DNA from: Methylobacterium terrae | GTDB taxonomy: Bacteria; Pseudomonadota; Alphaproteobacteria; Rhizobiales; Beijerinckiaceae | NCBI RefSeq assembly: GCF_003173755.1 | Contig: NZ_CP029553.1 | Location: forward strand, 2,430,501-2,494,500 | Direction: 5' to 3' | DNA: 64,000 bases | Shown: positions 51,729 through 60,702 of the stretch, in pieces | Layout: every line of letters starts with the position of its first letter | Numbering within the stretch: position 1 is the stretch's first letter | Program-made: the position numbers and the translations under genes | Notes under the pieces: generated by a model | The model's input: only the letters and a program-made list of their open reading frames with translations | Databases searched by the model: none | Told to the model about the DNA's origin: nothing

Positions 51729-54700
51729 ATGGGCATCGAGGGTTTCGTCGTCGACGGCCTGACGCAGGACGCGCAGCGGCGGGCGGCGGATCCGCGGGCC
51801 TCGGCCTGGGTGTCGGCCAATGCCGGGGCGGGCAAGACCAAGGTGCTCACCGACCGGGTGGTGCGCCTGCTGCTGCACGGCGCGGCCCCGGCCAAGATCC
51901 TCTGCCTCACCTTCACCAAGGCGGCGGCCGCCAACATGGCGATCCGGGTGTTCGAGCGGCTCGGGCGCTGGGTCACCCTCGACGAGGCGGAGCTTCGCGC
52001 CGAGCTGACGGCGCTCGAGGGCGAGGCACCGGACGGCGCCACCCTGCGCCGGGCGCGGCGCCTCTTCGCCCGGGCGGTCGAGACGCCGGGCGGGCTCAAG
52101 ATCGAGACCCTGCACGCCCTGTGCGAGCGGCTGCTCCACCTCGTGCCGTTCGAGGCCAACGTGCCGGCCCGCTTCGTGGTGCTGGACGAGGCCCAGACCC
52201 GCGAGGCGATCGACCGCACCATCGACAACGTGCTCGCCGATGCGGTCGACGCGCATCACCCGGAGCTGGCCGCGGCGCTCGCCCTCGTCGCCCCCGAGGC
52301 GGCGGGCGAGGCCCTGCGCCGGGCGATGGTGGCGGCGGTGCAGAACCGGAGCCTGATCGGCCATCCCGACGGGGTGCCGGCCCGCCTCGCGGCGTTGCGC
52401 GACGCGCTTGGGCTCGCGCCCGACGAGACCTCGGGCTCGATCGAGGCGCGGATGCGCGACGGCGGGCCCGACCTCGCCGGCCTGATCGAGGCGCTGCGCA
52501 CGGGCAAGGCCACGGACGAGAAGCGCGCCGATGCGCTGGCTCTCGCCGCCTCCGCCACCGGGCCGGCCCGGCTGACGCTGACGCTCGCGGCGTTCTTCAA
52601 GGACGAAGGCGAGGGCGACCCTTACGCCGCCGCGAGCCTCGGCACCAAGGCGGTGCCGGCCGCCGCCAAGGAGGCGCTGCTCGCCGAGCAGGCGCGGCTC
52701 GGCGCCTTGCGCGACCGCCTCAAGGCCGCCCGGGCCCATTCCCGCACCGAGGCGCTGTTCACGCTGGCCGCCGAGATCCACCGCCGGATGGAGGCGCAGA
52801 AGGCGCGCCTCGGCGCCCTCGACTTCGACGACCTGATCCACAAGACCCTCGACCTCCTGACCCGGGTCGATTCGGCCTGGGTGCTGTACAAGCTCGACCG
52901 CGGCGTCGACCACGTGCTGATCGACGAGGCGCAGGACACCAACCCGCAGCAATGGGAGATCCTGCGCCGGATCACCGAGGATTTCTGCGCCGGCGACGGG
53001 GCCCGCGAGGCGGGCGCCGGGCTCGCCCGCACCCGCTTCGCCGTCGGCGATCCCAAGCAGTCGATCTACAGCTTCCAGGGCGCGGCGCCGGAGGAGTTCG
53101 AGACCACGCGGCGGGCCTGGCGGCGCGACGCGGAAGGGGCCGGCCTGCCCTTCGCCGATGTCGGCCTCACCCTGTCGTTCCGCTCCGCCATCGGCGTCCT
53201 GCGGGCGGTCGACGCTACCTTCGGGATCGAGGGCCATTATCGCGGCCTGTCCTTCGGCGACACCGCGATCGGCACCGTGCATTCCACCGCCCGCGTCCGG
53301 GCGCCGGGCCAGGTCGAGCTGTGGCCGGTCGAGCGCCCGAGCGCCGAGGAGGAGCCCGACGCCTGGACCCACCCGGTCGACGCGATCGAGGCCGGCGCGC
53401 CGGCCCTGGTCGCCGCGCGCCGGGTGGCGCGGGCGGTGCGGCTCTGGACGACCTCCGGCGACGAATCCGGCCGGGTCTGGCGGCCGGGCGAGGTGCTGAT
53501 CCTGGTGCGCAAGCGCTCCGCCGCCTTCGAGGGCGTGATCCGGGCGCTCAAGGCCGAGGGCGTACCGGTGGCCGGCCAGGACCGCCTCGACATCGCCGCC
53601 CACATCGCGGTCCTCGACCTCGTGGCGGCCGGCCGCGCCGCGCTGCTGCCGCAGGACGACCTGACGCTCGCCACCGCGCTGAAGACGCCGCTCGTCGGCC
53701 TCACCGACGACGACCTCGTCGGCATCGCGGCCGGTCGCGACCCGGCGGAGTCGCTGGTCGCGGCCTTGCGCCGCCGCGCCGAGGCCGGCGACCCGGCGGC
53801 GCAACGCGGCGCCGCGTCGCTCGATCGCTGGATGGACCTCGCCCGGACGCACGGGCCGTTCGGCTTCTACGCCGAGCTGCTCGGGCCGCGCGGCGGCCGG
53901 GCGCTGCTGGTCCAGCGCCTCGGCGGCGAGGCGGGCGATGCGATCGACGTCTTCCTCACGGCGGCCGCCCAGGCCGAGGCCGGGCCCGACGCGCCCTCGC
54001 TCACCGGCTTCCTGTCCCGCTACGCCCCGAGCGGCGGGCGCGATGCCGGCGGCCACACGGTGAAGCGCGACCTCGATTCCGCCCGCGACGAGGTCCGGGT
54101 GATGACGGTGCACGGCGCCAAGGGGCTGGAGGCACCGCTGGTTCTCGTGCTCGACGGCTGCGATGCGGCGGGCCGCGACCCGGCCCTGATCCCGATGCGG
54201 CTGGAGGATGGCAGCACCGTGCCGGTCTGGTCGAGCGCCAAGGCCCATGACAGTCCGGCGGTCGCGGCGGCCCGCGACGCGCTCCACGCCAGGGCCGGCG
54301 AGGAGCACAACCGCCTGCTCTACGTCGCCATGACCCGGGCCAAGGACCGGCTGGTGATCGCGCCCTATGCCGGCAACGACAAGGAGACCCCGGCGGCGGC
54401 CTGGTGCGAGATGATCCGCCGCGGCCTGGTGAAGGAGTTCGGCGGCGTCGAGGTCGCCGAGATGCCCTACGGCCCGGCGGAGAGCTGGCGCGAGGGCGCG
54501 GCCCTGCCGGAAGCCCCGGCCACCGCCGTGCCGGTGCCGGAGCCCGAGGCGGTGCCGGACTGGCTCCACCGGGCGGTGACGCCCGAGGCCGAGCCGCTGC
54601 CGCCGCTTCGCCCCTCCGGCCTCGGCGCCGCCGACGAGCCGCGCCGCTCGGATGCCCGCTCCAGCGACCCGGCGGCGCGCCGCCGCGGCGTGCTGGTCCA

Positions 54701-55184
54701 CGCCCTGCTCGAGCACCTGCCGGCGCTGGCGCCCGAGCGGCGGGCCGGCGCCGCGGAGGCTTTCGTCGCCGCCCGCGCGCCGGGCCTCGACCCGGATCGC
54801 CGTTCCGCCATCGCCGCGGAGGCCCTGCGGCTCCTCGCTGATCCCGACCTCGCGGTGCTGTTCGGGCCGGAAGGACGGGCCGAGGTGACGCTCGCCGGCA
54901 GTCTCCCGGTCGACGGGGCGATGCGCCCGGTGCATGGCCGGGTCGACCGGATCGCGGTGACGGACGAGGCGGTCTGGCTCGTCGACTTCAAGACCGGCCG
55001 CCCGCCCCGCGACGGCGCGCCGACGCCGCGGGGCCAGGCGGCGCAGGTCGCGCTCTACGCCCGCCTCCTCGGGACGATCTATCCGGGCCGCGCCCTCGTC
55101 CCGCTCCTCGTCTGGACCGCCGGGCCGACCTTCCGCCGCCTGAGCCCGGAGGAGTGCGACGCCGCCTTGGACACGCTGGCGTGA
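51729..55184 (+). CDS. addA: Double-strand break repair helicase-nuclease AddA, 1151 aa
   Basis: The motor and second nuclease subunit of AddAB. Superfamily 1 helicase motifs are in order: motif I VSANAGAGKTKVLTDRV near residue 28, motif Ia KILCLTFTKAAAANM, motif II LIDEAQDTNPQQWE near 397, motif III GDPKQSIYSFQGA near 440, motif V MTVHGAKGLEAPLVLVLD near 795 and motif VI NRLLYVAMTRAKDRLV near 860. The C-terminal nuclease domain has GRVDRIAVTDEAVWLVDFK near 1085. Start ATG 51729. With addB it makes the RecBCD-equivalent of this group. Confidence 0.95.
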   Translation: MGIEGFVVDGLTQDAQRRAADPRASAWVSANAGAGKTKVLTDRVVRLLLHGAAPAKILCLTFTKAAAANMAIRVFERLGRWVTLDEAELRAELTALEGEAPDGATLRRARRLFARAVETPGGLKIETLHALCERLLHLVPFEANVPARFVVLDEAQTREAIDRTIDNVLADAVDAHHPELAAALALVAPEAAGEALRRAMVAAVQNRSLIGHPDGVPARLAALRDALGLAPDETSGSIEARMRDGGPDLAGLIEALRTGKATDEKRADALALAASATGPARLTLTLAAFFKDEGEGDPYAAASLGTKAVPAAAKEALLAEQARLGALRDRLKAARAHSRTEALFTLAAEIHRRMEAQKARLGALDFDDLIHKTLDLLTRVDSAWVLYKLDRGVDHVLIDEAQDTNPQQWEILRRITEDFCAGDGAREAGAGLARTRFAVGDPKQSIYSFQGAAPEEFETTRRAWRRDAEGAGLPFADVGLTLSFRSAIGVLRAVDATFGIEGHYRGLSFGDTAIGTVHSTARVRAPGQVELWPVERPSAEEEPDAWTHPVDAIEAGAPALVAARRVARAVRLWTTSGDESGRVWRPGEVLILVRKRSAAFEGVIRALKAEGVPVAGQDRLDIAAHIAVLDLVAAGRAALLPQDDLTLATALKTPLVGLTDDDLVGIAAGRDPAESLVAALRRRAEAGDPAAQRGAASLDRWMDLARTHGPFGFYAELLGPRGGRALLVQRLGGEAGDAIDVFLTAAAQAEAGPDAPSLTGFLSRYAPSGGRDAGGHTVKRDLDSARDEVRVMTVHGAKGLEAPLVLVLDGCDAAGRDPALIPMRLEDGSTVPVWSSAKAHDSPAVAAARDALHARAGEEHNRLLYVAMTRAKDRLVIAPYAGNDKETPAAAWCEMIRRGLVKEFGGVEVAEMPYGPAESWREGAALPEAPATAVPVPEPEAVPDWLHRAVTPEAEPLPPLRPSGLGAADEPRRSDARSSDPAARRRGVLVHALLEHLPALAPERRAGAAEAFVAARAPGLDPDRRSAIAAEALRLLADPDLAVLFGPEGRAEVTLAGSLPVDGAMRPVHGRVDRIAVTDEAVWLVDFKTGRPPRDGAPTPRGQAAQVALYARLLGTIYPGRALVPLLVWTAGPTFRRLSPEECDAALDTLA

Positions 55185-55356
55185 CCCGGCGTGCGCCGGC
55201 ACACGGGCCGCGCGGGGACGGCCCCGGGGAGGGGGCATGAGAGCGGGGATGACGTGGCCGTCGCGCTTGATCGGCCCCGGTGCGGTTCTTAACTTCCCAC
55301 CCACGCGGGCCGGTCCGCGCCGTCGGCCGGCTTCATGACGAGAAGGATTTTCAGCG

Positions 55357-55677
55357 ATGGCAACCGTGAAGGTGACCGACGCGAGCTTCGAGCAGGACGT
55401 GCTGCAATCGGCCGAGCCGGTGGTGGTGGATTTCTGGGCCGAGTGGTGCGGCCCGTGCCGCGCGATCGGTCCCGCGCTGGAGGAAATCTCCAGCGAGATG
55501 AACGGCCGGGTGAAGATCGCCAAGGTCAACGTCGACGAGAACCCGGGCATCGCCTCCCAGTACGGCATCCGGTCGATCCCGACCCTGATGATCTTCAAGG
55601 GCGGCGAGCTCGCCGGCCAGATGGTCGGTGCCAAGCCGAAGGGCGAGCTGTCGCGCTGGATCCAGACCAGCGCCTGA
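55357..55677 (+). CDS. trxA: Thioredoxin, 106 aa
   Basis: The general cytosolic disulfide reductant. Active site WCGPC with cysteines 31 and 34, the buried Asp at position 25 (VVVDFWAEW), the cis-proline loop SIPTLMIF near 74 and the KGELSRWI end all match classical thioredoxin-1. The ATG at 55357 follows GAAGGATTTTCAGCG. It lies downstream of addA, an arrangement common in the group, and has its own terminator. A second thioredoxin gene of equal length follows about 470 bases later. Confidence 0.97.
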   Translation: MATVKVTDASFEQDVLQSAEPVVVDFWAEWCGPCRAIGPALEEISSEMNGRVKIAKVNVDENPGIASQYGIRSIPTLMIFKGGELAGQMVGAKPKGELSRWIQTSA

Positions 55678-55704
55678 GCGCGGCGGCCCGATCGATCGAC
55701 GAGG

Positions 55705-55730
55705 AGCCCGGCCGTGAGGCCGGGCTTTCT
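55705..55730 (+). terminator. Rho-independent terminator of trxA
   Basis: AGCCCGGCC (55705-55713), loop GTGA, GGCCGGGCT (55718-55726), then TTCT. The stem is identical to that of the ahcY terminator at 42436. Confidence 0.88.
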
Positions 55731-55866
55731 GCATTTCGGACGGGCGGTTGTGGCGTCGTCGTCCTTGGGACAACCTCGCGTGGACGGGGAGGGGCGCAAG
55801 CTCGCTCCGTTTCTCCCTGAGCTTGTCCGGCTGAAGCGATAGACTTGAAATCCTCCATCGTCGTCC

Positions 55867-55968
55867 CGAGGCCGCGTAGCGGAGTCCGGGATCCGTGACC
55901 GCTGACGGTGCAGGATGAAGCCGGACGATGATCGCCTGATCCGGCCTTATCAGCCGGCACGGATCCCG
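55867..55968. repeat. Dispersed repeat copy B with 11-bp inverted arms
   Basis: The left part (55867-55891) matches the repeat at 38946 in reverse orientation. CGGGATCCGTG at 55887-55897 is an exact reverse complement of CACGGATCCCG at 55958-55968, 60 bases apart, so the element can fold into a long stem. Confidence 0.65.
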
Positions 55969-56150
55969 TGTTCTCGACTTCGTCGATTTCCATGACGATA
56001 CAGATCGTTGTCAATGTCGCCGCCGGACAACTTGCGCGGCGAGTCAAGCAAGTTCCGATGAACGACGTGTCATAAAATTAACGACCGACAGACGATGATT
56101 TCCCGACGACAGGATCGATCCGGATCGTGAGTCGCGGAAGGGATTGTTGG

Positions 56151-56471
56151 ATGGCGATCGAGGCGGTGACCGACGACACCTTCGAGCAGGTCGTGCTGCG
56201 ATCGGCGGAGCCGGTCGTGGTGGAAATCTGGGCGCCGTGGTGCGGCCCCTGCCGCCTGATCGCTCCGGCTCTGGAAGAGGCGGCAACCGAGTTCCAGGGT
56301 CGGGTCAGGTTCGTGAAGCTGAACATCGATGAGAACGAGGGAATGCCGAGGACGTACGGCGTTCAGGCGATGCCGACCCTGCTCCTGTTCAAGAACGGCA
56401 ATCTCGTCTCGAACCGCGTCGGTGCGTTTCCGAAGACCCGGATGGTGAGCTGGATCAAGGACCACGTCTGA
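56151..56471 (+). CDS. Second thioredoxin (divergent paralogue), 106 aa
   Basis: A thioredoxin-fold protein of the same length as the trxA product and alignable throughout (TDDTFEQVVLRSAEPVVVE against [19 protein letters not shown]). The active site WCGPC (Cys31, Cys34) and the cis-proline loop AMPTLLLF are intact. The buried acidic residue at position 25 is Glu instead of Asp, and the protein is more basic at the end (FPKTRMVSWIKDHV). ATG 56151 has GGAAGGG about ten bases upstream. It looks like an old local duplication that has since specialised; partner proteins are unknown. Confidence 0.9.
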   Translation: MAIEAVTDDTFEQVVLRSAEPVVVEIWAPWCGPCRLIAPALEEAATEFQGRVRFVKLNIDENEGMPRTYGVQAMPTLLLFKNGNLVSNRVGAFPKTRMVSWIKDHV

Positions 56472-56506
56472 CCGCTCGCCGCGTCCCATCGTGCGGGCCT
56501 GCCGGC

Positions 56507-56872
56507 TCACCCCCGCCGCAGCAGCTGGAGCGCGCTGCCCGGCCCGTAGGCCACCCAGATCGCGTCGCAGGCCGCCCGCCGGTCGCGACGCAGTCGCGTG
56601 TCCAGATCGTCGAGGGCGGCCTGGAGGCGGACGGAGCGGGTCTTCTGGAAGAAATCGGCGTGGCTGAGCTGCGCCCGGGACGAGAAGGCCCGGAAGTGCT
56701 CGGCATCGATCCTGACACCCTCGCAGCGTCGGCTAGCGAGGTCGGCCTCGATGCCGGAGAGCAGGACCGTGTCCTGGGGCGTCGCCTGCTCCCGGTGCGG
56801 CTGGGCCGTGAAGCCGAAGGCGATCCAGGCAGTGGCGGCGAGGGCGGAGCCGAGGGACGAGCGGAGGATCAT
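56507..56872 (-). CDS. Small exported protein of unknown function, 121 aa
   Basis: Not recognised. From the ATG at 56872 the product has a signal-peptide-like start (MILRSSLGSALAATAWIAFGF) with a cleavage-like FTAQ, then about 95 residues of helical, Arg/Ala/Asp-rich sequence with two cysteines (RRCEGVRI and AACDAIWV) that could form a disulfide in the periplasm. A longer form starting upstream is possible but adds only basic residues. The ribosome site is weak. It converges on the second thioredoxin gene with a 35-base gap; the disulfide suggestion is inference only. Confidence 0.55.
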   Translation of the reverse strand: MILRSSLGSALAATAWIAFGFTAQPHREQATPQDTVLLSGIEADLASRRCEGVRIDAEHFRAFSSRAQLSHADFFQKTRSVRLQAALDDLDTRLRRDRRAACDAIWVAYGPGSALQLLRRG

Positions 56873-57006
56873 GGACGTGCTCGCAACGCACGAGTGACGA
56901 TTGCGTGGCGAGAACCGGCGGCGGAAAACCCGGTTCCTGCCCATTCGACCCGCCATGTGCGCCGGCGCACGCCCGAGAAGACCGGGCGCGGCGCCTCCGT
57001 TCGTCC

Positions 57007-57332
57007 TTACAGGGGGTCGCGGTCGATCCAGGCCGGGTCCATCGCGGCGACGTCCTCCGCCGCGGCGCCCCCGTCGAACGGCGCCGGGCCGGGCGCCTCG
57101 CCGCGGATCAGGGTCTCGGCCTCGTCGTGGTCGACGTCGCGCATCTGCTCGGCGAGGAGCGCGAGGTAGCTCGCCGCCGCGGAGGTGCCGAACAATCGGC
57201 GAAGCGGGCGTGGGCGACCGCCGTCATGGTCTCGACCACCGCCGCGGGCGGGCTGCCGGCCTCGACGGCGTTGTCGAACACCGCCCGCCAGGCGCGGGAC
57301 AGGCGCTCACGCAGTTCGAAGGTATCGTCCAC
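57007..57332 (-). pseudogene. Frameshifted small gene, about 108 aa when repaired
   Basis: Two adjacent minus-strand frames form one protein if a single base is restored near 57193-57198. The first part starts at GTG 57332 with a GCGAGG ribosome site: VDDTFELRERLSRAWRAVFD and then VETMTAVAHARFAD. The second part, in the next frame, reads FGTSAAASYLALLAEQMRD and runs to a TAA at 57007. Both halves have the helical, charged character of a real protein, and neither makes sense alone. Whether the shift is genuine or a sequencing error cannot be told. I do not recognise the family. Confidence 0.6.
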
Positions 57333-57470
57333 GGGAGGCCTCGCCGGGCCGGAAAGCGGCCTCACCGGAGTATGGGCCCGGGGGCCCGCGCTTTCCAGGC
57401 GGGGAGGGGTGCATCCGGGCGCCTCCGGTGCGATACGGCCCGGGCGGTCCTCAGCCGCAGGGAGAGATCC

Positions 57471-58094
57471 ATGAAACTCTACGGCACCAGCCTGTCGCCG
57501 TTCGTCCGCAAGGTGCTCGTCGTCCTCGCCGAGAAGGGCATCGAGGCCAAGCACGTGCCGCTGCGCTTCCACGATCCCGATCCGCGTTTCCGGGCCGCCA
57601 GCCCGTTCGGCAAGATCCCCGCCCTGGAGGACGAGGAGTTTCGCCTCGCCGATTCCTCGGCGATCATCCACTACCTGGAGCGCACGCACCCGGCGCCGGC
57701 CCTGCTGCCGACGGACGCGCAGGATCTCGGCCGGGCGCTCTGGTTCGACGAGCTCGGCGATACCGAGCTGTTCCCGGTGCTGATCAAGCCCTTCGTCCAG
57801 CGGGTCCTGCGGCCGAAGATGATGAAGCAGCCCTGCGACGAGGCGGTGGTCGCCAAGTGCATGGGCGAGGAGTTGCCGCGGCTGTTCGACTATCTCGAAG
57901 GGGTGATCGACGGACCGTTCCTGGTCGGCGGCGCGTTCGGCCTCGCCGACATCTCGGTCGCGACGGGCTTCCACAACCTGCACCTCGCCGGCGAGGCGGT
58001 CGATGCCGGGCGCTGGCCGCGGCTCGCGGCCTACGTCACGGGCATCCTGGAGCGTCCGTCGTTCCAGGCCGCGATCGCGGCCCGGCAGGGCTGA
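57471..58094 (+). CDS. Glutathione S-transferase family protein, 207 aa
   Basis: A cytosolic GST-type enzyme. The thioredoxin-like N-terminal domain has MKLYGTSLSPFVRKVLVVL with the candidate active-site Ser in SLSPFVRK, FGKIPALED (the cis-Pro loop near residue 48) and LADSSAIIHYLE, the glutathione-binding DSSAI near 63. The all-helical C-terminal domain follows (about 85-207), with FGLADISVATGFHNL. ATG 57471 follows GGGAGAG. The exact class and substrate cannot be set from the sequence. It converges with the ExoR-like gene at a shared hairpin. Confidence 0.92.
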   Translation: MKLYGTSLSPFVRKVLVVLAEKGIEAKHVPLRFHDPDPRFRAASPFGKIPALEDEEFRLADSSAIIHYLERTHPAPALLPTDAQDLGRALWFDELGDTELFPVLIKPFVQRVLRPKMMKQPCDEAVVAKCMGEELPRLFDYLEGVIDGPFLVGGAFGLADISVATGFHNLHLAGEAVDAGRWPRLAAYVTGILERPSFQAAIAARQG

Positions 58095-58102
58095 GGTAGG
58101 GT

Positions 58103-58128
58103 CGAGGGGGCGGGTGACCGTCCCCTCG
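58103..58128. terminator. Bidirectional hairpin between the GST and ExoR-like genes
   Basis: CGAGGGG (58103-58109) pairs with CCCCTCG (58122-58128), and the stem continues inward through a G-T pair and CGG/CCG around a GTGA loop. It fits exactly in the 36-base gap between two convergent stops. Confidence 0.65.
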
Positions 58129-58130
58129 TG

Positions 58131-58982
58131 TCAGCGTCCCTTGGCGCTGCGGCGATAGAAGCCGTCGACCTGGGACTGGGCCTCGGCCCGGTCGCGCTCG
58201 TTGGCGGCGGACATCGCCTGCTCCTGCAGGGCGACGATCCACTGGTCCTTCGGCCCTTCCGCCGCGTCGCGGGCGAGCGTCAGCCAGGCGAGGCCCCGGG
58301 CGCGCTGCACCGTGACGCCCTGGCCGTTGATCAGGAGCTGGCCGAGCAGCGCCTGCGCGGCCGGATGCCCCTTCTCGGCGGCGAGGTTGAACCAGCGCGC
58401 CGCCTGGCGCGGATCCTGGGTCACGCCGGTGCCGTCGAGGTAGAGCCGGGCGAGGTTGTACTGCGCGTTCGGGTCGCCGTAGTAGGTCGCCGCGTAGTTG
58501 AACATGTCGTAGGCGCGCTCGACGTTCGGGCGCACGTAGGAGCCCTTGATCCCGTCGAGGAAGTAGCGGCCGAGCGCCGTGAACGCGCTCGCCACCACGC
58601 CGGCATTCGGCGCCTCCGGTCCCTCGTCGGCGTTCTCGTCGGCGATCTTCGAGAAGAACTCGAACGCCTTGAGGTCGTCGTGCGGGACGCCGTCGCCCTC
58701 CGCGTACATGCGGCCGAGCTTCCACAGGGCCAGGGCATGGCCCTGTCCCGCGGCGTATTCGAGGGCGCGGGCGGCGCCCTCCTTGTCGCCGGCATTGTAG
58801 TCGCGCATGCCCGTCCGCATCGCCTCGCGGGCGCTGCGGTAGCCCGCCGCCGCGGGCACCGGCGTCCGCACCGCGGCGTCGAGCGCAGCAGCCGGGCCGG
58901 CCCCGGCCATCGTCAGGCCGAGGAGCGCGAGGAGGAACCGGCGGCCCGCCCTTTTGGGCAGGCCGGCCTCAGATGTCCGCAT
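58131..58982 (-). CDS. exoR: ExoR-like periplasmic Sel1-repeat protein, 283 aa
   Basis: Resembles ExoR of rhizobia, a periplasmic Sel1-repeat protein that restrains the ExoS/ChvI two-component system and so controls exopolysaccharide, motility and host interaction. A signal peptide occupies about residues 1-34 (RRFLLALLGLTMAGAGPAAA). Sel1/TPR-like repeats follow: ALEYAAGQGHALALWKLGRMYAEGDGV, FNYAATYYGDPNAQYNLARLY, and WFNLAAEKGHPAAQALLGQL. The order and spacing, including KWFxLAAxKGHPAAQA-like wording, match ExoR better than generic Sel1 proteins. It starts 14 bases inside ilvD and is probably transcribed with it. ExoS/ChvI genes are not in the window. Confidence 0.75.
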   Translation of the reverse strand: MRTSEAGLPKRAGRRFLLALLGLTMAGAGPAAALDAAVRTPVPAAAGYRSAREAMRTGMRDYNAGDKEGAARALEYAAGQGHALALWKLGRMYAEGDGVPHDDLKAFEFFSKIADENADEGPEAPNAGVVASAFTALGRYFLDGIKGSYVRPNVERAYDMFNYAATYYGDPNAQYNLARLYLDGTGVTQDPRQAARWFNLAAEKGHPAAQALLGQLLINGQGVTVQRARGLAWLTLARDAAEGPKDQWIVALQEQAMSAANERDRAEAQSQVDGFYRRSAKGR

Positions 58983-60702
58983 AGGAGAGCGTCTCCTGGG
59001 CCCCGCCCGGATGCGTCACCGCGCCGGTCACCGCCGGGCCGACGGTCTGCGCGTACTTCCACAGGTAGCCCGAGGTCGAATCGTTGGCCCGCGGCTGCCA
59101 GGCCGCGCGGCGCTGGGCGAGCTCGTCATCCGTGAGGTCGACCGAGAGCGTGCCCTGGATCGCGTCGATGCGGATGATGTCGCCGTCCTGGAGGAGGCCG
59201 ATCGGGCCGCCCACCGCGGCTTCGGGCCCGACATGGCCGATGCAGAAGCCGCGGGTGGCGCCCGAGAAGCGCCCGTCGGTGATGAGAGCCACCTTGTCGC
59301 CCATGCCCTGGCCGTAGAGGGCCGCGGTGGTCGCCAGCATCTCGCGCATGCCGGGGCCGCCGCGCGGGCCCTCGTAGCGGATCACCAGGACCTCGCCCTC
59401 CTTGTAGGTGCGGTTCTTCACCGCCTCGAAGCAGGCCTCCTCGTTGTCGAAGACCCGGGCCGGGCCGGCGAAGCTCTGCTTCTCCGGCGGCATGCCGGCG
59501 ACCTTCACGATCGCGCCCTCGGGGGCGAGATTGCCCTTGAGGCCGACGACGCCGCCGGTCGCGGTGATCGGCTGGCTCGAGGGGCGCACCACGTCCTGGT
59601 TCGCGTTCCACGACACCTTGGCGAGGTTCTCGGCGATGGTGCGGCCGGTGACGGTGAGGCAGTCGCCGTGCAGGAAGCCGCCGTCGAGCAGCGTCTTCAT
59701 CAGGAGCGGGATGCCGCCGACCTCGAACAGGTCCTTGGCGACGTAGCGCCCGCCGGGCTTCAGGTCGGCGATGTAGGGCGTGCGCTTGAAGATCTCGGCG
59801 ACGTCGAACAGGTCGAATTCGATGCCGCACTCGTGCGCGATCGCCGGGAGGTGGAGCGCCGCGTTGGTCGAGCCGCCCGACGCCGCCACCACGGTCGCGG
59901 CGTTCTCGAGCGCGCGGCGGGTGACGATGTCGCGCGGGCGGATGTTCTTGGCGAGGAGCTCCATCACCATCTCGCCGGCGGTGGCGCAGAACCGGTCGCG
60001 GATCTCGTAGGGAGCGGGGGCGCCGGCCGAGTAGGGCAGCGCCAGGCCGATCGCCTCGGAGACGGTCGCCATGGTGTTGGCGGTGAACTGCGCGCCGCAG
60101 GCGCCGGCCGACGGGCAGGCGACCTGCTCCAGCTCCTCGAGGTCGTCGTCGCTCATCGCGCCGACCGAGTGCTTGCCGACCGCCTCGAACAGGTCCTGGA
60201 TGGTGACGGGCTGGCCCCGGAAGGTGCCGGGCAGGATCGAGCCGCCGTAGATGAAGACGGAGGGCACGTTGAGGCGCACCATCGCCATCATCATGCCGGG
60301 CAGGGACTTGTCGCAGCCGGCCAGCCCCACGAGCGCGTCGTAGGCGTGGCCGCGCATGGTCAGCTCGACCGAGTCGGCGATGACCTCGCGGGACGGCAGC
60401 GAGGCGCGCATGCCGCGGTGCCCCATGGCGATGCCGTCGGTGACCGTGATGGTGCAGAACTCGCGCGGGGTGCCGCCGGCGGCGGCCACGCCCTTCTTCA
60501 CGGCCTGGGCCTGGCGCATCAGCGAGATGTTGCAGGGCGCCGCCTCGTTCCAGCACGACGCCACGCCGATCAGCGGCTGGTGGATCTGCTCGCGGGTCAG
60601 CCCCATGGCGTACAGGTACGACCGGTGCGGCGCGCGGTCCGGACCCTCGGTCACGTAGCGGCTGGGCAGCTTCGATTTGTCGGTGGTGTGACGCGCGTCC
60701 AT
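58969..60702 (-). CDS. ilvD: Dihydroxy-acid dehydratase, 577 aa
   Basis: An iron-sulfur enzyme that dehydrates 2,3-dihydroxy-isovalerate and its homologue in valine, isoleucine and leucine synthesis. Cluster and metal ligands are visible in [11 protein letters not shown] near residue 50, [16 protein letters not shown] near 120 and [16 protein letters not shown] near 190. The C-terminal half shows [32 protein letters not shown] and [16 protein letters not shown] 60702 gives the normal length; a longer frame to 60783 adds 27 residues of non-conserved basic sequence. The end overlaps the ExoR-like gene by 14 bases. Confidence 0.97.
   Translation of the reverse strand: MDARHTTDKSKLPSRYVTEGPDRAPHRSYLYAMGLTREQIHQPLIGVASCWNEAAPCNISLMRQAQAVKKGVAAAGGTPREFCTITVTDGIAMGHRGMRASLPSREVIADSVELTMRGHAYDALVGLAGCDKSLPGMMMAMVRLNVPSVFIYGGSILPGTFRGQPVTIQDLFEAVGKHSVGAMSDDDLEELEQVACPSAGACGAQFTANTMATVSEAIGLALPYSAGAPAPYEIRDRFCATAGEMVMELLAKNIRPRDIVTRRALENAATVVAASGGSTNAALHLPAIAHECGIEFDLFDVAEIFKRTPYIADLKPGGRYVAKDLFEVGGIPLLMKTLLDGGFLHGDCLTVTGRTIAENLAKVSWNANQDVVRPSSQPITATGGVVGLKGNLAPEGAIVKVAGMPPEKQSFAGPARVFDNEEACFEAVKNRTYKEGEVLVIRYEGPRGGPGMREMLATTAALYGQGMGDKVALITDGRFSGATRGFCIGHVGPEAAVGGPIGLLQDGDIIRIDAIQGTLSVDLTDDELAQRRAAWQPRANDSTSGYLWKYAQTVGPAVTGAVTHPGGAQETLSYADI

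Larger units (their letters stand above)
55678..56150. other. Gap between the two thioredoxin genes
   Basis: No gene seen. It holds the trxA terminator, a dispersed repeat element with long inverted arms (55867-55968) and an AT-richer end (about 55985-56110) that likely provides the promoter of the second thioredoxin gene. Confidence 0.6.

Noticed and set aside
48326..52228. Minus-strand open frame of 1300 codons across addB and addA
   Set aside because: A GC-rich shadow: it crosses the addB-addA gap and has low-complexity product sequence only.
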